Positions 32,823 through 41,293 of a stretch of 64,000 nt of DNA are shown here, one piece after another (the first letter of the stretch is position 1; each line of letters starts with the position of its first letter). The position numbers were made by a program, and so were the translations under genes. The notes under the pieces are model-generated. The model saw only the letters and a list, made by a program, of their open reading frames with translations, made no database searches and was not told the DNA's origin. Where the stretch lies: assembly GCF_014649875.1 (NCBI RefSeq), contig NZ_BMTW01000001.1:1426001-1490000 (forward strand), given 5' to 3'. The DNA comes from Streptomyces rubiginosohelvolus. Lineage in GTDB: Bacteria; Actinomycetota; Actinomycetes; Streptomycetales; Streptomycetaceae.

Positions 32823-33755
32823 ATGCCCGCCGATCTGATCCGCATCGTGTCCCGTGACTCCCCGATGGCGCTCGCTCAAGTGGAGCGCGTAAAAGCGGAG
32901 TTGGCGGCCGCCCACCCCGGCATCCGCACCGAGGTCGTTCCGGTCCGGACGACCGGCGACAAGTGGATGGGCGACCTCAGCGCGGTCGAGGGCAAGGGCG
33001 CCTTCACCAAGGAGGTCGACCAGGCGCTCCTCGCCGGGGACGCGGATCTGGCGGTGCACTGCGTCAAGGACATCCCGGCCGACCGGCCCCTGCCCGCGGG
33101 CACGGTCTTCGCCGCCTTCCTCCGGCGCGACGACATCCGCGACGCCCTGATCCACCCCGGCGGTCTGACCCTCGACGAACTCCCCGCCGGAACCCGGATC
33201 GGGACCTCGTCCGTACGCCGCTCCGCGCAGCTCGCCGCGTCGCACCCGCACCTCGACTGCGTACCGATGCGCGGCAACGCCAACCGCCGTCTTGAGAAGC
33301 TGGCGGGCGGCGACGCCGACGCGTTGCTGCTGGCGGTGTCGGGTCTGGAACGCATCGACCGTACGGACGTGATCAGCGAGGTCCTGTCGCCCGAGGTGAT
33401 GTGCCCGCCGATCGGTGCGGGGGTCCTCGCCCTCCAGTGCCGCGAGGGCGACGACGCGGTCATCGACATCGTGAGCGGACTCGGCGACCCGGCGGCGTAC
33501 CGCGAGACGACCGCCGAGCGGATGTTCCTGCATGTGCTGCAGGGCCACTGCAACAGCCCGATCGCCGGGTACGCGCAGGTCGAACGGAACGGCGACCTCT
33601 CGCTGCGGGCGAAGGTGTTCACGCCCGACGGCAAGACCGTGCTGAACGCGCACGAATGGGCGGGCGCGCTGGACCCGGCGACCCTGGGCACGTCCGTGGC
33701 GGTGGCGCTGCTGCGGCAGGGGGCACGGGACCTGATCGACGGCATCGCCCACTGA
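32823..33755 (+). CDS. hemC: Hydroxymethylbilane synthase (porphobilinogen deaminase)
   Basis: 310 residues. It joins four porphobilinogens into hydroxymethylbilane, the linear tetrapyrrole for heme, siroheme and B12. Visible features are the substrate-binding RTTGDK near residue 40, KDIPADRP, the loop [11 protein letters not shown] (about 132-142), [12 protein letters not shown], and the dipyrromethane-cofactor Cys in [13 protein letters not shown]. All key residues appear present. The ATG start fits a leaderless transcript. It stands alone between terB and the antiporter pair, away from any hemABL genes, so it is likely a second or separate copy, possibly feeding the B12 genes 4 kb downstream. 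Confidence 0.95.
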   Translation: MPADLIRIVSRDSPMALAQVERVKAELAAAHPGIRTEVVPVRTTGDKWMGDLSAVEGKGAFTKEVDQALLAGDADLAVHCVKDIPADRPLPAGTVFAAFLRRDDIRDALIHPGGLTLDELPAGTRIGTSSVRRSAQLAASHPHLDCVPMRGNANRRLEKLAGGDADALLLAVSGLERIDRTDVISEVLSPEVMCPPIGAGVLALQCREGDDAVIDIVSGLGDPAAYRETTAERMFLHVLQGHCNSPIAGYAQVERNGDLSLRAKVFTPDGKTVLNAHEWAGALDPATLGTSVAVALLRQGARDLIDGIAH

Positions 33756-33799
33756 GACGAACGCACGCAGGACCGATCAGCCGACTGCGACGACGACGA

Positions 33800-33832
33800 A
33801 GCCCCCGGACACGAGGTACGTGTCCGGGGGCT
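33800..33832. terminator. Bidirectional terminator between hemC and the antiporter
   Basis: A 14-bp perfect stem (AGCCCCCGGACACG with its complement) and a 5-nt AGGTA loop lie between the convergent stops of hemC and the antiporter. Confidence 0.85.
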
Positions 33833-33869
33833 CGGCGTGGTCCGCGGATATCGGCGTCAGGGCGGGCGC

Positions 33870-35159
33870 CTACTCGTGCTTCTCGCCCGCCGGTTCCGGG
33901 GTGAGGTCGTCGTGCGAGCCCAGCCGGCGCTCGGGAGCGGACTTGGCGACGGGCTCGGCCTCCGCGCCGCTCACGCCCACGGCCTTGTCGTCGCCGCCGC
34001 CACCGCCGCGACGGGCCTCGATCTTCGCCGCGATGGGCTGTGTCCACCGGGCGGTGAGCGGGCCGACGATGACCAGGATCAGGACGTACGCGGTGGCGAT
34101 GGGGCCGATGCGCGGCTCGGTGGCCACGGCCAGACCGGCGATGACGATGGAGAACTCACCGCGCGCCACGAGGGTGCCGCCCGCACGCCAGCGACCGCGC
34201 GGGCCGACTCCGGCGCGGCGGGCCGCGTAGTAGCCGGTGCCGATCTTGGTGAAGGTGGTGATGATGGCCAGCAGGGCCGCGGGCAGCAGCACCGGCGGGA
34301 TGTCGGCCGGGTTCGTGGAGAGCCCGAAGAAGACGAAGAACACGGCGGCGAACAGGTCCCGCAGCGGGGTGAGCAGCTTGCGGGCGCCCTCGGCGACCTC
34401 ACCGGAGAGCGCGATGCCGACGAGGAACGCGCCGACGGCGGCGGACACCTGGAGCTGCTGGGCGACACCGGCGACCAGGACGGTGAGGCCGAGGACGACC
34501 AGGAGCAGCATCTCCGGGTTGTCGGAGGAGACCGCGCGGCTGATCAGGCGGCCGTGGCGGAGTGCCAGGTAGAGGACGAGCCCGACGGCCCCGAGCGCGA
34601 TGACGAGCGCGAGGCTGCCGCCGGCCAGGCTGACCCCGGCGAGCATGGCGGTGAGCAGCGGCAGGTAGATCGCCATCGCCAGGTCCTCCATGACGAGGAC
34701 GCCGAGGATGACGGGGGTCTCGCGGTTACCGAGCCGGCCGAGGTCGGTCATGACCTTGGCGATCACGCCGGACGAGGAGATCCAGGTGACACCGGCGAGC
34801 GCGACGGCGCCCACGGGCCCCCAGCCGAGGATCAGGGCGGCGACGGCGCCGGGCGTCGCGTTGAGGACGAAGTCCACGGCGCCGGAGGGGTATTGCGTCT
34901 TGAGGCTGGTGACCAGCTCGGACGCGCTGTATTCGAGGCCCAGCAGCAGAAGCAGCAGGATGACGCCGATCTCGGCGCCCACCATGGTGAATTCCTCGCT
35001 GGCGTCGAGCGGGATGAGCCCGCCGTGCCCGAAGGCGAGCCCCGCGAGCAGATACAGCGGGATCGGCGACAGCCCTATCCGCCCGGCGAACCGTCCCACG
35101 AGGCCGAGACCGAGGATGACGGCCCCCAGCTCCACCAGCAATGCAGTCGTGTCATGCAC
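33870..35159 (-). CDS. K+(Na+)/H+ antiporter, CPA2/KhtU-like
   Basis: A 429-residue membrane antiporter of the CPA2 family with 12-13 predicted TM segments (for example LLVELGAVILGLGLVGRFAG, IGVILLLLLLGLEYSASELV, GPVGAVALAGVTWISSSGVI, LLLVVLGLTVLVAGVAQQLQ). The family motif GLxxS and an acidic residue in a TM (VLVMEDLAMAIYLPLL) fit ion binding. The C-terminus is a basic, cytoplasmic tail, without an NAD-binding domain. The upstream gene encodes a KhtT-like regulatory subunit 2 nt away, so the pair matches the KhtTU K+ efflux antiporter. It should act in pH or potassium homeostasis. Confidence 0.9.
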   Translation of the reverse strand: MHDTTALLVELGAVILGLGLVGRFAGRIGLSPIPLYLLAGLAFGHGGLIPLDASEEFTMVGAEIGVILLLLLLGLEYSASELVTSLKTQYPSGAVDFVLNATPGAVAALILGWGPVGAVALAGVTWISSSGVIAKVMTDLGRLGNRETPVILGVLVMEDLAMAIYLPLLTAMLAGVSLAGGSLALVIALGAVGLVLYLALRHGRLISRAVSSDNPEMLLLVVLGLTVLVAGVAQQLQVSAAVGAFLVGIALSGEVAEGARKLLTPLRDLFAAVFFVFFGLSTNPADIPPVLLPAALLAIITTFTKIGTGYYAARRAGVGPRGRWRAGGTLVARGEFSIVIAGLAVATEPRIGPIATAYVLILVIVGPLTARWTQPIAAKIEARRGGGGGDDKAVGVSGAEAEPVAKSAPERRLGSHDDLTPEPAGEKHE

Positions 35160-35161
35160 GG

Positions 35162-35632
35162 TCAGCCCTCCGCAATGATCTCGGAGAGCGCGTCGACGCC
35201 CTCACGCGTACCGACGGCGACGAGTGTGTCCCCGATGGCCAGTCGAAAATCCGGTTCCGGCGACGGGTGCGCGCTGTGGGTGCGCAGCACCGCGACGATG
35301 GACGCCCCGGTCCGGGTCCGTGCCCGCGTCTCCCCCAGCAGCCGCCCGCCGTACGGGGAGCGGGACCCGAGCGGGATGTGCTCGGTGACGAGGTCGATGC
35401 CCTCGGTCCGTACGGCGTCGATGGGCGCCGGGTCGATGAGGTGCGCGAGGGCGGTGGCCTCGGTCGTCGTCAGGGGGACGGAGAGTTGGCACGCATCAGG
35501 ATCGTCCTGTTCGTAGAACCCGATGAACCGGCGTCCGTCGTGGTGGACGACGACCGAGATGTGCTGACCCGTCTCGGTCGTGAAGTCGTACTGAGCACCC
35601 ACTCCGGGCAGTGATGTACGGCGGGTTCCCAT
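35162..35632 (-). CDS. Antiporter regulatory subunit, KhtT/TrkA-C-like
   Basis: A 156-residue cytoplasmic protein. The C-terminal 75 residues form a TrkA-C/RCK-C domain (GASIVAVLRTHSAHPSPEPD, then FRLAIGDTLVAVGTREGVD), preceded by a small beta-rich domain. In KhtTU systems this part binds nucleotide or protons and gates the antiporter. The ATG (MGTRRTSLPGVG) was chosen because GGAGGAAG sits 4-5 nt upstream; 12 upstream codons are rejected. A gap of 2 nt to the antiporter gene shows tight coupling. Confidence 0.86.
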   Translation of the reverse strand: MGTRRTSLPGVGAQYDFTTETGQHISVVVHHDGRRFIGFYEQDDPDACQLSVPLTTTEATALAHLIDPAPIDAVRTEGIDLVTEHIPLGSRSPYGGRLLGETRARTRTGASIVAVLRTHSAHPSPEPDFRLAIGDTLVAVGTREGVDALSEIIAEG

Positions 35633-35696
35633 GGCTTCCTCCCGGGACGTGCGGCAGCGGACGCGCACTTGGTGATCTCTTTATCCGGCCATTACC

Positions 35697-36263
35697 TTAT
35701 CGGGCGGCCGAATCCGGTCCCTGGGCGAGCAGCTCCAGGGCCTCTTCCCAGGGGAAGGCGGCGGTCTCACCGGACTTGGGGGTGTGCGGCGCGCGGGTGC
35801 TGACCCGGACCCCCATGCTCCGCAGCCTGGCCAGGCTCTCGGCGTATGCCGGGTGCTGGGCGAGGAGGGAGTTCACGGCCGGGAGTACGACGGTGGGGAC
35901 GCCGGCTCCGTACGCCTCGCAGAGGACGCCGAGGGCCAGGGTGTCCGCGATCCCGGCCGCCCACTTGTTGATGGTGTTGAACGTGGCGGGCGCGACGGCG
36001 ATGGCGTCCGGGTCCGGGAACGGGCGGGGGTCGCCCGGGGCGCGCCAGCCGGAGCGGATCGGATACCCGGTCCGCGCCTCGACGGCCGCCGCGTCGAGGA
36101 AGCCGAGCCCCTGCGGGGTGGCGACGACGCCGACGTCCCAGCCGGCGTCCTGTGCCGCGACGAGGAGCCGGTCGACGTCCCGGGCAACGCCAGCCGCGCA
36201 GACGACGACGTACAGGAACGGCGTCCGGCCGGGCTGGTCCGGCTGGTCCGACTGCTGGCTCAT
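35697..36263 (-). CDS. Flavoprotein, HFCD/PPC decarboxylase-like fold
   Basis: A 188-residue protein of the HFCD superfamily, which binds FMN and often oxidatively decarboxylates cysteine. The segments FLYVVVCAAGVARDVDRLLV (about 16-35), VAPATFNTINKWAAGIADT (about 91-109) and VPTVVLPAVNSLLAQHP (about 122-138) match the fold's FMN loop (PAT.N...K.A.GI.D). The residues for cysteine peptide decarboxylation (a catalytic His and PXMNxxMW) are not clear here, so the substrate is unknown. It is a stand-alone gene upstream of the KhtT gene, and reads in the same direction. Confidence 0.8.
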   Translation of the reverse strand: MSQQSDQPDQPGRTPFLYVVVCAAGVARDVDRLLVAAQDAGWDVGVVATPQGLGFLDAAAVEARTGYPIRSGWRAPGDPRPFPDPDAIAVAPATFNTINKWAAGIADTLALGVLCEAYGAGVPTVVLPAVNSLLAQHPAYAESLARLRSMGVRVSTRAPHTPKSGETAAFPWEEALELLAQGPDSAAR

Positions 36264-36420
36264 GGGCTCCCCTGGTGATCGCTGAGGCGGTGCGGCTCAG
36301 CAGCGTACGGGGGGCGGACGGCGATAGTGGGGGAGAGGCCTGCGGGTGCGACCGGACCGATGAGTTGAGGCGGCGCCCCCGGTCTACCCGAGGAGAACGC
36401 AGGAACATCAGGAGGACGGC

Positions 36421-37065
36421 ATGGCTCAACTGCTGCGAGTGCAGAACTTCACGGTGTCGAGTGACGGCATCGCCGCCGGGGAGGACCAGACGCTGGAGCG
36501 GCCGTTCGGCCACGTCGACCCGGGCCGCCTCTTCTCCTGGGCGGGCGCCACGGCAAGCTGGCCGAACCGCACGGACCCCGGGGGGAGCCGGGGCCTGGAC
36601 GACTACTTCACGCGGGACTTCTCCCACAACATCGGGGCGGAGATCATGGGCCGCAACAAGTTCGGCCCGCAGCGCGGCCCGTGGGAGAGCCACGAGTGGC
36701 AGGGCTGGTGGGGCGACGAACCTCCGTTCCACACCCCGGTGTTCGTGATGACCCACCACACGCGCCCTTCGTTCACGCTCTCCGACACCACGTTCCACTT
36801 CGTCGACGCCGACCCGGCGACGGCGCTGGACCGGGCGCGGGAAGCGGCGGACGGCAAGGACGTCCGGCTGGGCGGCGGCGTCACCACGATCCGCGAGTTC
36901 CTCGACGCCGGCCTGATCGACACGCTGCACGTGGCGGTCGCCCCGGTGAAACTGGGCACGGGCCTGAGCCTGTGGGACTCGCCGGACGACCTGCGCGACC
37001 GGTACCACCTGGATGTCGTGCCGAGCCCGAGCGGGATGACACACCACCTGTTCTGGCGGAAGTGA
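36421..37065 (+). CDS. RibD/dihydrofolate reductase-like protein
   Basis: A 214-residue reductase-fold protein of the RibD C-terminal/DHFR-like group. Segments are IMGRNKFGPQRGPW, FVMTHHTRPSFTLSDTTFHF, VRLGGGVTTIREFLDAGLID and a final PVKLGTGLSLWDSPDDL, with the GGG.T nucleotide loop. The reaction is unknown; relatives include riboflavin biosynthetic reductases and NADPH-dependent uncharacterised enzymes. GAGGACGGC lies upstream of the ATG. It is divergent from the flavoprotein gene, with a 157-bp gap that has a weak promoter. Confidence 0.82.
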   Translation: MAQLLRVQNFTVSSDGIAAGEDQTLERPFGHVDPGRLFSWAGATASWPNRTDPGGSRGLDDYFTRDFSHNIGAEIMGRNKFGPQRGPWESHEWQGWWGDEPPFHTPVFVMTHHTRPSFTLSDTTFHFVDADPATALDRAREAADGKDVRLGGGVTTIREFLDAGLIDTLHVAVAPVKLGTGLSLWDSPDDLRDRYHLDVVPSPSGMTHHLFWRK

Positions 37066-37142
37066 CGTAGGGGGTGGCCGGGGCGAGGGAGGGGGGGGCG
37101 GCCGGTCATCTGCTCGGTCATCTGGAGCGGCGTCCAGTAGCC

Positions 37143-37179
37143 GTGGTGGGGCGGGGGCCGACTACCCCCGCCCCACCAC
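37143..37179. terminator. Terminator overlapping the 3' end of cbiD
   Basis: A 15-bp G-rich stem (37143-37157 with 37165-37179) encloses the cbiD stop codon in its 7-nt loop. It lies between convergent genes. The stem includes the last codons of cbiD. Confidence 0.7.
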
Positions 37180-38271
37180 CACCCCCGCCCGGTCGATGCA
37201 CAGCACGTCCACCGCGACCGGCGCGCCCCGCAGCACCGCCAGAGCTTCCTCGCGGGCGCGGGCCGCCACCAGGTCGCCCAGGGGGACGCCCGCCGCCTCG
37301 CACAGGCGCAGTGCCTCCAGGCCCGTGTTGGCGGTGGTGATCCGGGCGGCCAGGTCTTCGTCCGCGCCGCCCAGACGGGCCAGGTCGGCCAGGAAGGCCT
37401 TGTCCACCTGGGAGCGGGCCGAGTGGAGGTCCAGGTGGCCCGCCGCGAGCTTGGAGAGCTTGGCGAAGCCGCCGCAGATCGTGAGGCGGTCGACCGGGTG
37501 CCGGCGTACATACTTCAGCACCGCGCCCGCGAAGTCCCCCATGTCCAGCAGCGCGATGTCCGGCAGCTCGTACTCCGCGCGCACCGTCCGTTCCGACGTC
37601 GAACCCGTGCAGCCCGCCACATGCGTCAGGCCCGCCGCCCGGGCCACGTCCACGCCCCGGCGGATCGAGTCGATCCAGGCCGAGCAGGAGTAGGGGACGA
37701 CCACGCCCGTCGTGCCGAGGATCGACAGGCCGCCCAGGATGCCCAGGCGGCCGTTCCACGTCGAGCGGGCGATCTCCTCGCCGTGGTCGACCGACACCGT
37801 GATCTCCACGTCGCCCGCCGCACCGTGCTCCGCCGCCACCCGCTCCACGTGCTCCCGCATCAGCCGGCGCGGCACCGGGTTCACCGCGGGCTCCCCGACG
37901 TCCAGCGGCAGACCGGGGAGCGTCACCGTACCCACGCCCGGGCCCGCCCGGAACACCACACCGGAGCCGGGCGGCAGCTTCCGTACGGTCGACCGCACGA
38001 GCGCCCCGTGCGTCACGTCCGGGTCGTCGCCCGCGTCCTTCACCACCCCGGCGCTCGCGCCCTCCGTCGTCAGCTCCTCCACCGCCAGCGCGAACGCCGG
38101 GGTCTGGCCCTTCGGCAGCGTGATGCTCACCGGGTCCGGGAAGTCGCCGGTCAGCAGCGCCGTGTACGCGGCGGTCGTCGCCGCCGTCGCACAGGCACCG
38201 GTCGTCCAGCCGGGGCGCAGACCGGTGTGCTTGAGTTGGGCACTGCGACCGCCCTGCGCCTCAGCGTTCAT
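37162..38271 (-). CDS. cbiD: Cobalt-precorrin-5B (C1)-methyltransferase
   Basis: 369 residues. SAM-dependent C1 methylation in cobalamin synthesis. Visible features are RPGWTTGACATAATTAAYTA near residues 20-40, GVVKDAGDDPDVTHGA, NPVPRRLMREHV, the loop GLTHVAGCTGSTSERTV, and GDFAGAVLKY. CbiD normally belongs to the anaerobic route, in place of CobF; here it sits with the aerobic-route genes. It starts only 17 bp from the divergent cobK start. The ATG lacks a strong ribosome-binding site. Confidence 0.93.
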   Translation of the reverse strand: MNAEAQGGRSAQLKHTGLRPGWTTGACATAATTAAYTALLTGDFPDPVSITLPKGQTPAFALAVEELTTEGASAGVVKDAGDDPDVTHGALVRSTVRKLPPGSGVVFRAGPGVGTVTLPGLPLDVGEPAVNPVPRRLMREHVERVAAEHGAAGDVEITVSVDHGEEIARSTWNGRLGILGGLSILGTTGVVVPYSCSAWIDSIRRGVDVARAAGLTHVAGCTGSTSERTVRAEYELPDIALLDMGDFAGAVLKYVRRHPVDRLTICGGFAKLSKLAAGHLDLHSARSQVDKAFLADLARLGGADEDLAARITTANTGLEALRLCEAAGVPLGDLVAARAREEALAVLRGAPVAVDVLCIDRAGVVVGRG

Positions 38272-38288
38272 GAGAAGAGTCCGTTCCG

Positions 38289-39059
38289 ATGCCTGTGCCT
38301 GCTGCCGTGCATGTTCTCGTTCTGGGCGGTACGACCGAGGCGCGCCGGCTCGCCGAGAGCCTGGCCGGTGACCGGAGCGTCCGGGTCACCAGCTCGCTCG
38401 CCGGTCGTGTCGCCGCCCCCCGGCTGCCTCCCGGCGACGTGCGCGTCGGTGGTTTCGGGGGGCCCGGCGGGCTCGCGGAGTGGGTACGTGAGCACCGCGT
38501 CGACGCCCTCATCGACGCCACCCACCCCTTCGCCGCCGCCATGAGCCGGAACGCGGCCGAGGCCGCCGCCCTGGCCCATGTTCCCCTCCTCGCCCTCCGC
38601 CGGCCCGGCTGGGTCGCCCAGGACGGTGACCGCTGGCACTCCACCGGATCGCTGGCCGAGGCCGCCGGGCTGCTGCCCGCACTCGGCGAGCGGGTCTTCC
38701 TCACCACCGGGCGGATGGGGCTCGCCGCCTTCGCGGGGGCGGGACTCGACGCGCTGTGGTTCCTCGTGCGGTCCGTCGACGCGCCGGAGCCGCCGTTCCC
38801 GGCCCGGATGGAGGTGCTGCTCGACCGGGGGCCGTTCGACCTCGACGGCGAGCGGGAGCTCCTCCGGCGTCACCGCATCGACGTCCTCGTCACCAAGGAC
38901 AGCGGCGGCGACGCCACCGCCCCCAAGCTCACCGCCGCCCGCGAGGCCGGGGTTCCCGTCGTGGTCGTCCGGCGGCCACCGGTACCGGAAGGTGTGCCGG
39001 TGGCCCGTACGCCCGACGAGGCCGCCCGCTGGGTGGCGCGGCTCCACGCCTCCGGGTAG
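38289..39059 (+). CDS. cobK: Precorrin-6A (cobalt-precorrin-6A) reductase
   Basis: 256 residues. NADPH-dependent reduction of precorrin-6A. The Rossmann-like start is VHVLVLGGTTEARRLAES, followed by VGGFGGPGGLAEWV, DATHPFAAAMSRNAAEAA (about 76-93), the GRMGLAAF loop and a C-terminal VTKDSGGDATAPKLTAAR (about 197-214). GAGAAGAG lies just before the ATG. A GTG six codons inside (start VHVLVLGG) is an alternative that would widen the gap to cbiD. The gene is divergent from cbiD. Confidence 0.93.
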   Translation: MPVPAAVHVLVLGGTTEARRLAESLAGDRSVRVTSSLAGRVAAPRLPPGDVRVGGFGGPGGLAEWVREHRVDALIDATHPFAAAMSRNAAEAAALAHVPLLALRRPGWVAQDGDRWHSTGSLAEAAGLLPALGERVFLTTGRMGLAAFAGAGLDALWFLVRSVDAPEPPFPARMEVLLDRGPFDLDGERELLRRHRIDVLVTKDSGGDATAPKLTAAREAGVPVVVVRRPPVPEGVPVARTPDEAARWVARLHASG

Positions 39060-39121
39060 CGGGCCCGCGCCTCCGATCCGCGGCTCCGCGCCTCCCGGAG
39101 GCGGCCCGCCGGGCATCGGCT

Positions 39122-40636
39122 CTACGCCTCCGGGTAGCGGCGCGGCGTCCAGACGATGTCCCGGCCGTCGTCCTCGCCCCGCTGCACCCACCGCGTCTGC
39201 GACGAGCCCACGATCAGCAGCGTCCGCATGTCCACCTCCGCCGGGTCGACGTCGGCCAGCCGTACCGTACGGACGCTCTCCGTCGGGCCGCCCACGTCCC
39301 GTGCCAGAACGACCGGGGTGTCCGGCGAGCGGTGTTCCAGGAGCAGGTCGCGGGCCTTGCCGACCTGCCACGTACGGGACTTGGAGCCCGGGTTGTACAG
39401 GGCCAGCACCAGGTCCGCCGAGGCCGCCGCGCGCAGCCGCTCCGCGATGACCTCCCACGGCTTGAGCCGGTCCGAGAGGGAGATCGTGGCGTAGTCGTGG
39501 CCGAGCGGCGCACCCGCGCGGGCGGCGGCGGCGTTCGCCGCGGTGACGCCGGGCAGCACACGGACGGGGATGTCCGCGTAGTCGTCCTGCGAGGCCACCT
39601 CCAGGACCGCCGTCGCCATCGCGAAGACCCCGGGGTCGCCGCCCGAGACCACCGCGACCCGGTGGCCCCGCCGCGCCAGATCGAGCGCGAACTCCGCCCG
39701 CTCCGACTCCACCTTGTTGTCCGAGCCGTGCCGCGCCTGGCCCGGGCGGACCGGCACCCGGTCCAGATAGGTGGTGTAGCCGACCACGTCGTCCGCCGCC
39801 GCCAGCGCGCCCCGCGTCTCCGGCGTCAGCCACAGCGGGCCCGCCGGGCCGGTGCCGACCACGACCACTTCTCCGGAGGCCGAAGGCGCAGGGCGCGGCG
39901 CGTCGACCCGGCTCGGCAGCACCGCCACCGAGAAGTACGGGACCGACTCCGGGTCGATGTCCGCCAGTTCGCCCGTACGCTCCCCGGCCATCGTGGCCCG
40001 CTCCACGTACCGCGCCTCCGGCAGCCGGCCCGACGCCGCAAACGCCCCGCGCACCGCGGGGAACGTCCGCCCCAGCTTCATCACGACCGCCGTGTCCGTG
40101 GCGGCGAGACGGGCCGTCAGCTCCTCCTCCGGCAGCGTGCCGGGCAGGATCGTGAGGATCTCCTCGCCCTCGACGAGGGGGGTGCCGAGCCGGGCGGCGG
40201 CGGCGCTGACGGACGTGACGCCCGGGATGACCTCGGTGGGGTAGCGGTCCGCCAGGCGCTTGTGCATGTGCATGTACGAGCCGTAGAACATCGGGTCGCC
40301 CTCGGCGAGCACCGCGACCGTGCGGCCCGCGTCCAGATGTGCCGCGAGACGGGCCGCGGCCTTCTCGTAGAACTCCTCCAACGCGCCCCGGTAGCCGCCC
40401 GGGTGGTCCGTGGTCTCCGTCGTGACGGGGTAGACCAGGGCCTCCTCGATATGGTCCGGCCGCAGGTGCGCGGCGGCGATGGAGCGCGCGATCGAGCGGC
40501 CGTGCCGGGCGCTGTGGTACGCGACGACGTCCGCGTCGCCGATGGCCTGGACGGCCCGCAGGGTCATCAGGTTCGGGTCGCCGGGGCCGAGCCCGACACC
40601 GTAGAGACGGCCCGTGCTGCCGCTGGACTCGCTCAT
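39122..40636 (-). CDS. cobIJ: Fused precorrin-2 C20- and precorrin-3B C17-methyltransferase
   Basis: 504 residues with two tetrapyrrole methyltransferase domains. The N-terminal CobI half begins RLYGVGLGPGDPNLMTLRAV (about 10-29) and has the SAM motif AEGDPMFYGSYMHM (about 108-121). The CobJ half begins near residue 245 (VVVVGTGPAGPLWLTPE) and has VSGGDPGVFAMA, then GVTAANAAAARAGAPLGHD. The fusion CobIJ is common in actinobacteria. It makes precorrin-3A then precorrin-4 in concert with CobG. The ATG lies 2 nt after the cobH stop, so the cobG-cobH-cobIJ genes are an operon; the frame extends upstream over cobH, which is rejected. A 17-bp direct repeat occurs at both cobK and cobIJ ends. Confidence 0.95.
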   Translation of the reverse strand: MSESSGSTGRLYGVGLGPGDPNLMTLRAVQAIGDADVVAYHSARHGRSIARSIAAAHLRPDHIEEALVYPVTTETTDHPGGYRGALEEFYEKAAARLAAHLDAGRTVAVLAEGDPMFYGSYMHMHKRLADRYPTEVIPGVTSVSAAAARLGTPLVEGEEILTILPGTLPEEELTARLAATDTAVVMKLGRTFPAVRGAFAASGRLPEARYVERATMAGERTGELADIDPESVPYFSVAVLPSRVDAPRPAPSASGEVVVVGTGPAGPLWLTPETRGALAAADDVVGYTTYLDRVPVRPGQARHGSDNKVESERAEFALDLARRGHRVAVVSGGDPGVFAMATAVLEVASQDDYADIPVRVLPGVTAANAAAARAGAPLGHDYATISLSDRLKPWEVIAERLRAAASADLVLALYNPGSKSRTWQVGKARDLLLEHRSPDTPVVLARDVGGPTESVRTVRLADVDPAEVDMRTLLIVGSSQTRWVQRGEDDGRDIVWTPRRYPEA

Positions 40637-40638
40637 CA

Positions 40639-41265
40639 CTACTCTTCCTCGCTCGCGATGGCGTTCAGTGCCGCCGCCGCTATCGCGCTGCCGCCGCGCC
40701 GGCCCCGGACGATCAGGTGTTCCAGGCCCGACGGGTGCTCGGCCAGGGCCTCCTTGGACTCCATCGCGCCGACGAAGCCGACCGGGACGCCGATCACGGC
40801 GGCCGGACGCGGGGCGCCCTCCTCGATCATCTCCAGCAGCCGGAACAGGGCCGTCGGGGCGTTGCCGACCGCGACCACCGCCCCCTCCATCCGGTCCCGC
40901 CACAGCTCCAGGGCCGCCGCACTGCGCGTCGTCCCCATCTTCGCGGCCAGCTCGGGCACGGACGGGTCGGACAGCGTGCACACCACGTCGTTGTCCGCGG
41001 GCAGCCGCTTGCGGGTGACCCCGCTGGCCACCATCGCCACGTCGCAGAGGATCGGTGCGCCCGCGCGCAGAGCGGCGCGGGCGTCGGCCACGGCGTTCGG
41101 CGAGAAGGCGAGGTCCGCCACGAGATCGACCATGCCGCAGGCGTGGATCATCCGGACGGCGACCTGGCTGATGTCGGCGGGCAGCCCGGCGAGATCCGCC
41201 TCCGCGCGGATGGTGGCGAAGGACTGGCGGTAGATCGCCGGTCCGTCCTTCTCGTACTGGTGCAC
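40639..41265 (-). CDS. cobH: Precorrin-8X methylmutase
   Basis: 208 residues. Moves the C11 methyl to C12 to give hydrogenobyrinate. Visible motifs are [20 protein letters not shown] (about 36-55) holding the catalytic His, [17 protein letters not shown] (about 72-88) and [16 protein letters not shown] (about 157-172). The GTG start ([12 protein letters not shown]) is typical. It is 28 nt after cobG and 2 nt before cobIJ. Confidence 0.95.
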   Translation of the reverse strand: MHQYEKDGPAIYRQSFATIRAEADLAGLPADISQVAVRMIHACGMVDLVADLAFSPNAVADARAALRAGAPILCDVAMVASGVTRKRLPADNDVVCTLSDPSVPELAAKMGTTRSAAALELWRDRMEGAVVAVGNAPTALFRLLEMIEEGAPRPAAVIGVPVGFVGAMESKEALAEHPSGLEHLIVRGRRGGSAIAAAALNAIASEEE

Positions 41266-41293
41266 AGTGCTGTCGCTTTCTTCAGCTGATGGA

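Noticed and set aside
39046..39140. 17-bp direct repeats at the ends of cobK and cobIJ as a mobile-element scar
   Set aside because: The repeated ACGCCTCCGGGTAGCGG lies within a GC-rich degenerate region between two convergent stops, with no element or target-site structure around it; local duplication is enough.
40637..40981. An upstream extension of cobIJ over cobH
   Set aside because: The added codons are Arg/Gly-rich shadow of cobH; the ATG at 40636 right after the cobH stop starts the CobI domain properly.
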